From Rhodoplanes sp963724735 (GTDB lineage Bacteria; Pseudomonadota; Alphaproteobacteria; Rhizobiales; Xanthobacteraceae), in NCBI GenBank assembly GCA_963724735.1, contig CAVRVX010000015.1, forward strand, positions 1 through 64,000: a DNA stretch of 64,000 bases, in the 5' to 3' direction. Shown here piece after piece: positions 18,192 through 31,365 of the stretch. A program made the translations under genes and the position numbers. Every line of letters starts with the position of its first letter. Positions within the stretch are counted from its first letter, which is position 1. The notes beneath the pieces are model-generated. The model made no database searches. It worked only from the letters and a program-made list of their open reading frames with translations, and was not told the origin of the DNA.

Positions 18192-19367
18192 ATGCCATGG
18201 CAAGAGGTGTCGGTTATGGAGCAGCGTCGCGAGTTTGTGAGATTGGCGATGCAGGAAGGGATCAACCGACGGGAACTGTGCCGGCGGTTCGGGATCAGTC
18301 CTGATGTGGGCTACAAGTGGTTGCGGCGCTGGGTTGCGGGCGATCGGGAATTGGCTGACCGCTCGCGCCGCCCGCTTGTGAGCCCGGCCCGCAGCGAGCC
18401 CGCGATCGAGGCGGCGGTGCTGGCGGTGCGCGATGCGCATCCGGCCTGGGGCGCGCGCAAGATCGCTCGCTGTCTGGAGCGGGATGGACTTGCCCCGCCT
18501 GCGCGCTCGACGACGCATGCGATTTTACGCCGCCATGGCCGCGTCGAACCGCCGGCCGGGACGCCCGGCCAGCCTTATCGGCGGTTCGAGCGGGAGGCGC
18601 CCAACCTGCTGTGGCAGATGGACTTCAAGGGCCGCGTGGCTCTCATCGGCGACGGGGCCTGCCATCCGCTGACCATCGTGGACGATCACTCGCGCTATGC
18701 GCTGTGCCTTGCGGCCTGCGGCGATGAGCAAGGCCGCACCGTGCAAGGCCATCTGGAGCAGACGTTCCGCCGCTATGGGCTGCCCGAGAGCTTCTTCGTC
18801 GATAACGGCTCGCCTTGGGGCGATGCCTCGGGCGAGCACTTCACGCGGCTCGGAGTCTGGCTGCTCAAGCTCGGCATCAAGCTCATCCACAGCCGGCCGT
18901 ATCATCCGCAGAGCCGCGGCAAGAACGAGCGCTTCCACCGCACCCTCAAGGCCGAGGTGTTCGCGATGCGCGCGTTCCGCAGGCTCATCGACGTCCAACG
19001 CGCCTTCGATCAATGGCGCGGGGTTTACAATCTCGAACGGCCGCACCAGGCGCTGAGCCAAGAGCCGCCGGCAAGCCGCTATCGGCCGAGCGACCGCGCG
19101 ATGCCGGATCGTCTTCCCCAGATCGAATATGATGAGCATGAGATCGTGCGCACGGTCCCTGCCACCAAGAACTACGTCAGCTTCAAGGGACGGCTGTGGC
19201 CGGTTCCACAAGCCTTCCGCGGCGAGCGCGTCGCCATCCGGCCTCTCTCCACGGACGGCCAATACGGCATCTTCTTCGCCGCCCACCAGATCGCAGCCAT
19301 CGACTTGACCAATCGGAAAAGTGTCAGTCATCTCCCCGAACAGGTGTCAGCTATCTCCCCGGACTGA
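18192..19367 (+). CDS. IS481-family transposase
   Basis: This transposase of about 391 residues is intact. The N-terminal helix-turn-helix (GINRRELCRRFGISPDVGYK, about residues 24-43) is followed by an integrase core with the DDE residues in LLWQMDFKG (Asp, about 141), ESFFVDNGSPWGD (Asp, about 200) and GKNERFHRTLKAE (Glu, about 247). RPYHPQSRG and NLERPHQAL are family hallmarks. The start at 18192 follows a GGAGG site. Its 3' end runs into the right terminal repeat, as is usual for compact elements. It should be able to mobilise the element if expressed. Confidence 0.95.
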   Translation: MPWQEVSVMEQRREFVRLAMQEGINRRELCRRFGISPDVGYKWLRRWVAGDRELADRSRRPLVSPARSEPAIEAAVLAVRDAHPAWGARKIARCLERDGLAPPARSTTHAILRRHGRVEPPAGTPGQPYRRFEREAPNLLWQMDFKGRVALIGDGACHPLTIVDDHSRYALCLAACGDEQGRTVQGHLEQTFRRYGLPESFFVDNGSPWGDASGEHFTRLGVWLLKLGIKLIHSRPYHPQSRGKNERFHRTLKAEVFAMRAFRRLIDVQRAFDQWRGVYNLERPHQALSQEPPASRYRPSDRAMPDRLPQIEYDEHEIVRTVPATKNYVSFKGRLWPVPQAFRGERVAIRPLSTDGQYGIFFAAHQIAAIDLTNRKSVSHLPEQVSAISPD

Positions 19368-19383
19368 ACAAAAAGCGGGCGAT
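19321..19383 (-). repeat. Right terminal repeat of the IS481 element
   Basis: Read inward on the minus strand, it starts ATCGCCCGCTTTTTGTTCAG and carries the sub-repeats TCCGGGGAGATAGCTGACAC and TTCGGGGAGATGACTGACAC, aligned with those of the left end. Confidence 0.75.
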
Positions 19384-19548
19384 CCAGTAAACACAAACGC
19401 TCTCCGTGATTACTGGATGCCCCGCTTCCGCGCGCCTCCGCGGGGCATGACCACTGGGGATGAAAGTGGAACGATCCAAGCCGAAATCATCACGCGCTAA
19501 CGGACCGCTAGACCGACCCCGATTTAATCTGAACGGAATTCACGGTGG

Positions 19549-20967
19549 TCAGCGCGGGAGCGCCGAGCTTCCCATCAGGAAGGTGTCGACCGCTTGCGCG
19601 GCCTGACGACCTTCGCGGATGGCCCACACGACGAGCGACTGGCCTCGCCGCATATCGCCGGCGGCGAACACCTTATCGATCGAGCTGCGATAATCCGTGA
19701 CGTCGGCGCGCACGTTGCCGCGCTGGTCGAGCTCTACGCCGAGCGCCTGCAGAAGACCCTCGTGCACGGGATGAACGAACCCCATCGCGAGCAGCACGAG
19801 GTCAGCCTCCAGCACGAATTCCGAGCCGGGAAGCGGGGCGAAGTTCGCGTCGACATACACACAGTGCAGCCGCTTGACCCGTCCGTCCTCGCCGGAGAAT
19901 TTTTGCGTCACGACCGAGAAGTCGCGCGTCACGCCCTCTTGCTGGCTCGACGACGTGCGGAGTTTCAGCGGCCAGTTCGGCCAGGTGAGAAGCTTGTTTT
20001 CCTTGTCGGGCGGCCGCGGCAGGATCTCGAGCTGCGTGATGGAGCGCGCGCCCTGCCGCGCCGACGTGCCGATGCAGTCCGAACCGGTATCGCCGCCGCC
20101 GATCACGATCACATGCTTGTCGGTTGCAAGAATGGGCGCGACGCCGTCCTGCGGCTCGTTGCTGACGCGGCGGTTCTGCTGCGGCAAGAAATCCATGGCG
20201 AAATGGACGCCGTCGAGTTCACGACCGGGAATAGGCAGGTCGCGCGCCTTTTCCGCGCCGCCCGCGAGCACGATCGCGTCATAGTCGCGCAGCAGGTCCT
20301 CCGCCGCGACATTGACGCCGACATGCGCTCGGTAGTGAAAGGTTACGCCTTCCGCTTCCATCTGGGCGATGCGGCGGTCGACCAGATGTTTCTCCATCTT
20401 GAAGTCGGGAATGCCGTAGCGCAGCAGTCCCCCGGCCTTGGCGTGCTTCTCGAAGACATGCACGTTGTGCCCCGCGCGTCCGAGTTGCTGGGCGCAGGCC
20501 AAGCCGGCCGGGCCTGAGCCGACAACGGCGACGCGCTTGCCGGTCTTGTGCGTCGGCGGCTCGGGCTTGATCCAGCCCTGCTCGAACGCCTTGTCGGCGA
20601 TCGCGCATTCGATCGTCTTGATGGTGACGGGATTGTCTTCGAGGTTGAGCGTGCAGGCTTCCTCGCAGGGTGCGGGGCACACCCGGCCGGTGACTTCAGG
20701 AAAATTGTTGGTCGAGTGCAGATTGCGCGCCGCCGTCTCCCAATCGTCGAGATAGACGAGGTCGTTCCAGTCGGGGATCTGATTGTTCACCGGGCAGCCG
20801 GTGTGACAATAGGGGATGCCGCAATTCATGCAGCGCGCGGCCTGCTGCCGGAGTTCCGCCTCCGGCAGCGGGATGAGGAATTCGCGGAAATGACGCACGC
20901 GCTCCTCGACCGGCGCATATTTGCGGTCGGTCCGTTCGTACTCAAGAAACCCTGTGACCTTTCCCAT
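19549..20967 (-). CDS. gltD: Glutamate synthase (NADPH) small subunit
   Basis: This 472-residue FAD protein passes electrons from NADPH to the large subunit for glutamate synthesis from glutamine and 2-oxoglutarate. The N-terminus carries cysteine-rich iron-sulfur motifs (CMNCGIPYCHTGCPV at about 46-60 and CPAPCEEAC at about 97). The FAD-binding motif VVGSGPAGLACAQQLG lies near 150 and the NADPH motif VIVIGGGDTGSDCIG near 290. The C-terminal FAD contact VFAAGDMRRGQSLVVWAI is intact. It lies 157 bases downstream of gltB in the same orientation. No strong ribosome binding site is seen before the ATG, so the upstream gltB transcript may matter. Confidence 0.96.
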   Translation of the reverse strand: MGKVTGFLEYERTDRKYAPVEERVRHFREFLIPLPEAELRQQAARCMNCGIPYCHTGCPVNNQIPDWNDLVYLDDWETAARNLHSTNNFPEVTGRVCPAPCEEACTLNLEDNPVTIKTIECAIADKAFEQGWIKPEPPTHKTGKRVAVVGSGPAGLACAQQLGRAGHNVHVFEKHAKAGGLLRYGIPDFKMEKHLVDRRIAQMEAEGVTFHYRAHVGVNVAAEDLLRDYDAIVLAGGAEKARDLPIPGRELDGVHFAMDFLPQQNRRVSNEPQDGVAPILATDKHVIVIGGGDTGSDCIGTSARQGARSITQLEILPRPPDKENKLLTWPNWPLKLRTSSSQQEGVTRDFSVVTQKFSGEDGRVKRLHCVYVDANFAPLPGSEFVLEADLVLLAMGFVHPVHEGLLQALGVELDQRGNVRADVTDYRSSIDKVFAAGDMRRGQSLVVWAIREGRQAAQAVDTFLMGSSALPR

Positions 20968-21124
20968 GGCTCACGCCGACTGCTGACTAAGGGGACCAAC
21001 GAAACTCGCCGGATCACGACCCGGCCGACACGCCTCCCGCGGCGGCGCGAGAGACGCATGATGCCCGCGACCGGCGCGGGCATCATGCTTGGCATTAATT
21101 GCAGACGATAGAGAAGTCCATTGC

Positions 21125-25861
<4,737 letters not shown>

Positions 25862-26352
25862 TCTCAAGCCCTCGCTCAAGTCCTCGCCTGCTTGTCCAAT
25901 ACCCCAGGATGCCGGCGCACCCGCCTCGTTCGCAGCACCGGCCAGCGCCGCGACCCGACGGGTTCTTTATCGTGACGGGCAGCCTTCGCGCCGGTCCCCA
26001 TCCGGCCGTGGCCGCTCCAATTGGGCGCTCGCGTACGGCAAGCGCCGACACCCCTTCCCCGGCTCAGGGGGCGCATCCGCAAACAGGACAGCATTGCTGT
26101 CCTAAATGAGAATGCCAAAGTCTGACCCCGCGTTCAAGCTTCGAAAGCTTCAAAACTTCGCTGTTCCCGCTTTCCTTCCTTATTCAAATCCTAGGCCAGC
26201 AAGACGCCAACGCAAGTCCGGCTCGCCTCGCCCCCGAGCACCGGCCGCCCGGCCAACCGAGCGTCGCGCGCGATCGCAATCGGGCGGGGCTCAAATCGCC
26301 CCAGCGCCGCCCCATTCGCAAAACATTGTTAACCGTCATCGACGGGGAGGCA
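25862..26352. other. Intergenic region upstream of gltB
   Basis: About 490 bases with no gene recognised. It should contain the leftward gltB promoter and the rightward promoter of the small secreted protein gene. No confident promoter or NtrC-type site was identified by eye. Confidence 0.4.
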
Positions 26353-26658
26353 ATGATGACGTGGGGGCGCATTCTCGTGGCGGCAACGGCGCTGCTCACT
26401 TTCGCGCCACCGGGACCGGCAATTGGGCGGCCGGGCACGATCTTCGACACTTCGCCCAGGGTCGTCAGCCCGCCCGCTGCCCGCGCCTACGCGCAATGGC
26501 CGTTCCGTCGCTTCCGCGAGAGCCGGCCCATCCCGCCGCGCGGGATACCCGGAGGCCGCTCGGCGGAGCTTGATAAACGCAAGGCGCCGCTGCCCCGCCC
26601 GCGGCCCGATGACATAACCGGCTCGATCAAAATCGTGCCCGTCGCACCGTTTGAATAA
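26353..26658 (+). CDS. Small secreted protein of unknown function
   Basis: The protein of about 101 residues begins MMTWGRILVAATALLTF, a typical signal peptide with likely cleavage after PAIG. The mature part is rich in proline and arginine (PFRRFRESRPIPPRG, KAPLPRPRPDD) and ends with DDITGSIKIVPVAPFE. DITGSI-type tails are common in small Rhizobiales periplasmic proteins. GGGAGG just upstream supports the ATG at 26353 or the next codon. No domain is recognised. Confidence 0.55.
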   Translation: MMTWGRILVAATALLTFAPPGPAIGRPGTIFDTSPRVVSPPAARAYAQWPFRRFRESRPIPPRGIPGGRSAELDKRKAPLPRPRPDDITGSIKIVPVAPFE

Positions 26659-26766
26659 TATTCGGAGAGCGAACAAAAATCCGCGTCGGCGCCGGCGCGC
26701 CGCGCTGTGTTTGGCGTACGTCCCGTGACCGATCCGCTGCCTGGATGCGCTCGGCTCGAACAAAAG

Positions 26767-26790
26767 AAGCGCTCCCTCGCGGGAGCGCTT
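26767..26790 (-). terminator. Rho-independent terminator of the Hsp20 gene
   Basis: A perfect 10-base-pair stem (AAGCGCTCCC and GGGAGCGCTT) with a 4-base loop lies 23 bases after the Hsp20 stop. On the minus strand it is followed by CTTTTGTTC. Confidence 0.75.
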
Positions 26791-26813
26791 TAGGAAGCAA
26801 GGCAGATTCCTGG

Positions 26814-27284
26814 TCAGGCGGCCTTCGTCTCGATCACCTTGCCTTCGGCAGGCGAAGCGATCCTGATCTGGCGCGGCTTCATCTTTTCCGGAAGCTCGCG
26901 GGCAAGATCGACATGCAGGAGGCCGTTCTCCAGCGTCGCGCCCTTGACCTCGACGAAGTCGGCGAGCTGGAAGACGCGCTCGAACGCGCGCGCGGCGATG
27001 CCCTGGTAGAGCACCTCGCCCTTCTTCTCCTCGGCATTTGCCGGCGGCTTCTCGCCGCGAATGGTCAGGGTGTTTTCCTTGGCCTCGATCGAGAGTTCCG
27101 GCTCGGCGAAGCCTGCGACCGCGAGCGTGATGCGATAGCTGTTTTCGCCGGTGCGCTCGATATTGTAGGGCGGGTAGGACGAACCTTGGCCCTCAAAACC
27201 CGCCATCTGGTCGAGCAGAGAGACCAAACGGTCGAAGCCAACGGTTGAACGATATAGGGGAGTCAGATCAAAAGTCGTGCGCAT
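26814..27284 (-). CDS. Small heat-shock protein, Hsp20/IbpA family
   Basis: This 156-residue ATP-independent chaperone holds unfolding proteins. The N-terminus (MRTTFDLTPLYRSTVGFDRL) is the class A rhizobial type. An alpha-crystallin domain spans about residues 37-140 with YNIERTGENSYRITLAVAGF and the conserved ENGLLHVDLARE, followed by a short tail. The C-terminal IxI/V contact appears as RIRIASP. The start has an AGGAGG site at the expected distance. That site is embedded in a predicted ROSE-type hairpin, so translation is probably switched on by heat. Confidence 0.93.
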   Translation of the reverse strand: MRTTFDLTPLYRSTVGFDRLVSLLDQMAGFEGQGSSYPPYNIERTGENSYRITLAVAGFAEPELSIEAKENTLTIRGEKPPANAEEKKGEVLYQGIAARAFERVFQLADFVEVKGATLENGLLHVDLARELPEKMKPRQIRIASPAEGKVIETKAA

Positions 27285-27365
27285 GGCATATCCTCCTAGA
27301 GTTGAGCGACATGCGGAACGGTCCGCGCGATGGCCGGACCACCGTGCGCCGCCCTTGGGCCGGCG
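27285..27365 (-). promoter_or_regulatory. ROSE-like RNA thermometer in the Hsp20 leader
   Basis: On the minus strand the leader ends with TCGCTCAACTCTAGGAGGA just before ATATGCC and the ATG. TC(G)CTC can pair with the Shine-Dalgarno bases GAGGA, leaving the conserved G bulged opposite it. This is the hallmark U(U/C)GCU arrangement of ROSE thermometers found before rhizobial small heat-shock genes. A second hairpin (GGTCCG and CGGACC, about 27321-27341) lies upstream. The assignment is by pattern only and the 5' limit is arbitrary. Confidence 0.6.
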
Positions 27366-27500
27366 CATCCGTGATATGGGCAGGCAGGGAGGCTGCTTCA
27401 AGGCTGCGGGGCCCCGGCCCGACCGAACGCCTTTCCCCGACCGGGTTGAGCGGGCCCTCCCGACTGGTATAAGCGGCCTCCTGCCCGCGCGGACTCTTTC

Positions 27501-28448
27501 ATGAATCTCGTCTCCGTCCCTGCGAACCCCGTTCCCGACGACGCGGTCGCTGGCGTTCTCAAAACGCCCGACGGTCTCGCCCTGCGCTTCGCCCGCTGGC
27601 CGCCGCCGCCCGGCCGCAAGGGCACCGTCTGCCTGTTTCAGGGCCGCGGCGATTTCATCGAGAAATATTTCGAAGTGGCCCGCGACCTGCGTGCCCGCGG
27701 CTTCGCGGTCGCCGCCTTGGATTGGCGGGGACAGGGGCTGTCGCAGCGCTTGCTGCGCGATCCGTACAAGGGACATGTCCGCCGGTTCGCCGATTACCTC
27801 ACCGACCTCGAGACATTCATGAAGGATGTCGTGCTGCCCGACTGTCCGCCGCCCTATTTCGCCCTCGGGCAGGACATGGGCGCGACGGTGTTGATCCAGT
27901 CGGCGGCGCGCGGTCATCGCTGGTTCGAGCGCCTCGTGCTGAGCGCGCCGATGATCGCCCTTGCGCAAAGTTCGCTCTGGGGCGCAGGGCCGGCGATTGC
28001 GCGCGCGCTGCGGCTGACGGGCTTCGGTCGGCTCTATGTGCCTGGCGGCGGCGCGACGCCGATGGCCATGGCCCCCTTCCCCGGCAATGTGATGACATCC
28101 GATCCGGTGCGGTATGCGCGCACGGCCGCGATTCTCGAAGCAGAGCCCGCGCTCGGCATCGGCGCCCCGACGATCGGATGGGTGAGCGCGGCGTTCCGCA
28201 CCATGGCGGCCTTACGGAAGCCGTCCTATTCCGGCCGCCTGCACCAGCCGATGCTGCTGCTCGCCGCCGGATACGACCAGTTCGTGTCGCTCGCCGCAAT
28301 CGAGGACTTCGCCCTGAACCTGCGCGCCGGTTCGCACCTCATCGTCCCCGGCGCGATGCACGATCTACTGATGGAGCAGGACCACTATCGGCAACTGTTC
28401 TGGGCCGCCTTCGACGCCTTCGTCCCCGGCACCCCGCTCTACGGGTGA
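27501..28448 (+). CDS. Alpha/beta hydrolase with Asp at the nucleophile position
   Basis: The 315-residue protein is built like a rhizobial lysophospholipase/monoglyceride lipase. It has an oxyanion strand (TVCLFQGRGDFIEKYFEVA), VAALDWRGQGLSQRLL, a cap region, a candidate acid in LLAAGYDQFVS (about 258) and a catalytic His in IVPGAMHDLLME (about 284). The nucleophile elbow, usually GHSMGG in this family, reads ALGQDMGATVL (Asp about 134). Serine is replaced by aspartate, as in epoxide hydrolases and haloalkane dehalogenases. The enzyme may therefore hydrolyse an epoxide or halide, or have lost activity. It is a single gene with no obvious partner. Confidence 0.8.
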   Translation: MNLVSVPANPVPDDAVAGVLKTPDGLALRFARWPPPPGRKGTVCLFQGRGDFIEKYFEVARDLRARGFAVAALDWRGQGLSQRLLRDPYKGHVRRFADYLTDLETFMKDVVLPDCPPPYFALGQDMGATVLIQSAARGHRWFERLVLSAPMIALAQSSLWGAGPAIARALRLTGFGRLYVPGGGATPMAMAPFPGNVMTSDPVRYARTAAILEAEPALGIGAPTIGWVSAAFRTMAALRKPSYSGRLHQPMLLLAAGYDQFVSLAAIEDFALNLRAGSHLIVPGAMHDLLMEQDHYRQLFWAAFDAFVPGTPLYG

Positions 28449-28488
28449 TCCGGCAACCTGGTGCGAGACCCTGTCGCGCCGTAAGCGG

Positions 28489-29184
28489 TTATTCCTCCCC
28501 CGGCTTGCCGCCGCCGATTTTCTTGAGCCTGGCGAACACCGCCTCGACGTCGAGCTCCTCGGACGGCTTCTTTTCCTCTTCGTCCGGGGCTTCCAACTCG
28601 GCCGCCGTGGTGACGTCGGCCGGCAGCAAGGTGACCGCCTGCTCGGCGGCGACCGGCTTCTCCTTGGCGGCGCGGCTGACTTCCATATCGAGGTCGATCT
28701 GCGAGCACAAACCGAGCGTCACCGGGTCAAGCGGGGTCAGGTTGGGCGCGTTCCAATGGGTGCGGTCGCGGATCGCCGCAATGGTCGATTTGGTCGTGCC
28801 GACCAGCCGCATGATCTGGCTGTCCTTCAACTCCGGATGGTTGCGCACGAGCCATAGGATCGCGTTCGGCCGATCCTGGCGTCGCGACACCGGCGTGTAG
28901 CGCGGGCCGCGCTTGCCCTTGGCCTCGGGAACGCGCAGCTTGGAACTGGCGAGGCGCAGCCGCGCGTTCTGGTCGCCTTCGACCCGTTCGATCTCATCGC
29001 GAGAAAGCTGGCCGGTCAGGATCGGATCGAGCCCCTTGATGCCCTGAGCGGCATCGCCGTCGGCGATCGCCTTCACCTCGAGCGGGTGCAACTTGCAAAA
29101 ATCAGCGATCTGATCGAACGACAAAGCCGTATTCTCGACCAACCATACGGCGGTCGCCTTGGGCATCAGCGGCTGGTCCGACAT
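28489..29184 (-). CDS. DUF1013 protein (TrcR-type regulator)
   Basis: This 231-residue protein belongs to the alphaproteobacterial DUF1013 family. A Caulobacter member, TrcR, has been described as a cell-cycle transcription regulator that contacts RNA polymerase; applying that here is inference. Two helix-turn-helix-like segments are visible: PKATAVWLVENTALSFDQIA (about 8-27) and PNAILWLVRNHPELKDSQI (about 105-123), the second followed by MRLVGTTKSTIAAIRDR. The C-terminus is acidic and low in complexity. It is divergent from ispH, with about 190 bases between them. Confidence 0.88.
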   Translation of the reverse strand: MSDQPLMPKATAVWLVENTALSFDQIADFCKLHPLEVKAIADGDAAQGIKGLDPILTGQLSRDEIERVEGDQNARLRLASSKLRVPEAKGKRGPRYTPVSRRQDRPNAILWLVRNHPELKDSQIMRLVGTTKSTIAAIRDRTHWNAPNLTPLDPVTLGLCSQIDLDMEVSRAAKEKPVAAEQAVTLLPADVTTAAELEAPDEEEKKPSEELDVEAVFARLKKIGGGKPGEE

Positions 29185-29375
29185 GAGAAAATCTCCTGGG
29201 CGCCCCGCCCGCTTTTCGGATGGCGAAGCCTCTTTTTATGCCAGAAATGGCGGAAGTTGCACCCTATATAGGCGATGAACCCATTAGGAGGCAACCCTTT
29301 GGCCAAGCTTGACAGCCGCTGGGCCAAAGCTCAAGACCGACCACGACAGACCGTCAGAAGCACTCAAGGCCCGTC

Positions 29376-30374
29376 ATGACCGTGCAATCCGTTTCCGGCA
29401 GCAAGCCGCCTCTCAAAGTGCTCCTGTGCTCGCCGCGCGGATTCTGCGCGGGGGTGGTCCGAGCAGTCGAGACGGTCGAGCGCGCGCTCGCCCTTTACGG
29501 CGCGCCGGTCTATGTGCGGCACGAGATCGTGCACAACCGCTACGTGGTCGAGAGTCTCAAAGCCAAGGGCGCGATCTTCGTCGAAGAGCTGGATGAAATT
29601 CCCGACACCCAGGCGCCGGTGGTGTTCTCGGCGCATGGCGTGCCGAAATCGGTCCCGGAGGAGGCAGGCAAGCGCAACTTCTTCGCTCTCGACGCGACCT
29701 GCCCCCTGGTCACCAAGGTGCACCGCGAGGCCGAGATTCACTTCCGTCGCGGGCGCGAGATCGTGCTGATCGGTCATGCCGGCCACCCGGAGGTCGCCGG
29801 AACAATCGGCCAATTGCCCGCCGGCGCGATCACGTTGATCGAGACCGTGGCGGAGGCGGCCCGTTTCGCGCCCAAGGACCCGAACAATCTTGCTTACGTC
29901 ACCCAGACGACGCTTTCGGTCGATGACTGCGCCGAAATCGTCGCCATCCTGACGGAGCGGTTTCCGCCGATCGTCGGACCGCAGAAAGAAGACATCTGCT
30001 ACGCCACGACTAATCGTCAGGAGGCGGTCAAGCGGGTCGCGCCGATCGTGGACGCGCTGATCGTGGTCGGCGCGCCAAATTCTTCGAACTCCCAACGCCT
30101 CAAGGAAGTGGCGGAACGCAACGGCTGTCCGCGGGCGCAACTGGTGCAGCGTGCGCACGAGATCGACTGGCAACGCCTTGCAGGCATTGAGCGCCTCGGC
30201 ATCACCGCGGGCGCATCGGCGCCGGAGGTGATCGTGGAGGAAATCATCGACGCCTTCGCGGCGCGCTACGAGATCAGCGTGGAAACCGTCTCGGCGGTCG
30301 AAGAAAGCATGTTCTTTCCGTTGCCGCGGCATCTGCGGGAGCTGGACAAGGCGGCGGGAACGGCGGCCGAATAA
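29376..30374 (+). CDS. ispH: 4-hydroxy-3-methylbut-2-enyl diphosphate reductase
   Basis: This is the last enzyme of the MEP isoprenoid pathway, converting HMBPP to IPP and DMAPP with a 4Fe-4S cluster. It has 332 residues. The three cluster cysteines are in SPRGFCAGVVRAVE (about 24), LDATCPLVTKVHRE (about 108) and KEDICYATTNRQEA (about 208). VVFSAHGVPKSVPEEA, IGHAGHPEVAGTIGQ and APNSSNSQRLKEVA are family motifs. The N-terminal ten residues are not conserved. It is followed after 18 bases by thrB, an order common in Rhizobiales. Confidence 0.97.
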   Translation: MTVQSVSGSKPPLKVLLCSPRGFCAGVVRAVETVERALALYGAPVYVRHEIVHNRYVVESLKAKGAIFVEELDEIPDTQAPVVFSAHGVPKSVPEEAGKRNFFALDATCPLVTKVHREAEIHFRRGREIVLIGHAGHPEVAGTIGQLPAGAITLIETVAEAARFAPKDPNNLAYVTQTTLSVDDCAEIVAILTERFPPIVGPQKEDICYATTNRQEAVKRVAPIVDALIVVGAPNSSNSQRLKEVAERNGCPRAQLVQRAHEIDWQRLAGIERLGITAGASAPEVIVEEIIDAFAARYEISVETVSAVEESMFFPLPRHLRELDKAAGTAAE

Positions 30375-30392
30375 AAGCCGTCCGGGGGCGGG

Positions 30393-31355
30393 ATGGCGGT
30401 CTATACGGATATCGCCGCCGACGAATTGCAGGCCTATCTCGGCGATTACAATCTGGGCGATCTCCTCGCCTACAAAGGAATCGCGGAGGGGGTGGAGAAC
30501 TCCAACTACCTGCTGCATGCGTCGCGCGGCTATTTCATTCTGACGCTGTACGAGAAGCGCGTCGCGGCGCGCGATCTGCCGTTTTTCATCGAGCTGTTGG
30601 AGCATCTCGCCGCGCGCGGGCTCACCTGCCCGCAGCCGGTCAAGACGCGCGACGGCAAGGCGCTCGGCGCGCTGGCCGGCCGGCCGGCGGCGATCTTCAC
30701 CTTTCTCGACGGAATGTGGATCAGGCGGCCGAGCGTCGCCCATTGCCAGGGCGTGGGCGAGGCGCTGGCGCGGCTGCATCTCGCCGGACTCGATTTTCCG
30801 CTGCGGCGACGCAACACGCTATCGGTCGACGGATGGCGGGCGCTCTACGAAAGCGCCCAAGGCCATGCCGACACGGTGATCGTCGGACTCGGGCCAATGA
30901 TCGACGCCGAACTGCTGCATCTTGAGCGCCATTGGCCGCACGACCTGCCCGATGGCGTGATCCACGGCGATCTGTTTCCGGATAACGTTTTTTTTCTCGA
31001 CACGCGAATCTCCGGCCTGATTGATTTCTATTTCGCTTGCACCGACATGCTCGCCTATGACGTGGCGATCTGCCTAAACGCCTGGTGCTTCGAGCCGGAT
31101 CATTCGTTCAACGTCACCAAGGGACGCGCGCTGTTGCTCAGTTACATTCGCACACGGCCCTTGTCCGACCGCGAAGTCGCGACGCTGCCTCTGCTCTGCC
31201 GCGGCGCGGCATTGCGTTTCCTGCTGACCAGATTGGTCGATTGGTTCGCCACGCCCCCCGGCGCGCTTGTGCGGCCGAAAGACCCGCTCGAATATTACCG
31301 CAAGCTCCGTTTTCATCAGATGGTCGCCGACGCGCGCGATTACGGTATCGACTGA
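30393..31355 (+). CDS. thrB: Homoserine kinase
   Basis: The 320-residue kinase phosphorylates homoserine in threonine synthesis. It is the alphaproteobacterial ThrB with the aminoglycoside-phosphotransferase fold rather than the GHMP fold. Evidence includes YKGIAEGVENSNYLLHASRG (about 29-48), the catalytic-loop motif VIHGDLFPDNVFF (about 189-201) and the metal-binding segment GLIDFYFACTDMLAYDVAI. It begins 18 bases after ispH and ends ten bases before the rnhA start, so the three genes are probably cotranscribed. Confidence 0.95.
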   Translation: MAVYTDIAADELQAYLGDYNLGDLLAYKGIAEGVENSNYLLHASRGYFILTLYEKRVAARDLPFFIELLEHLAARGLTCPQPVKTRDGKALGALAGRPAAIFTFLDGMWIRRPSVAHCQGVGEALARLHLAGLDFPLRRRNTLSVDGWRALYESAQGHADTVIVGLGPMIDAELLHLERHWPHDLPDGVIHGDLFPDNVFFLDTRISGLIDFYFACTDMLAYDVAICLNAWCFEPDHSFNVTKGRALLLSYIRTRPLSDREVATLPLLCRGAALRFLLTRLVDWFATPPGALVRPKDPLEYYRKLRFHQMVADARDYGID

Positions 31356-31365
31356 GCGGAGAGCC

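Larger units (their letters stand above)
18090..19383 (+). mobile_element. IS481-family insertion sequence, intact
   Basis: The element is about 1.3 kb, inserted between the oxidase operon and gltD. It contains one uninterrupted IS481-type transposase gene and long terminal repeats (about 63 bases at each end) that both begin ATCGCCCGC and contain TTTTGTTCAG. The true transposition boundary may lie a few bases inside this match. Confidence 0.8.
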
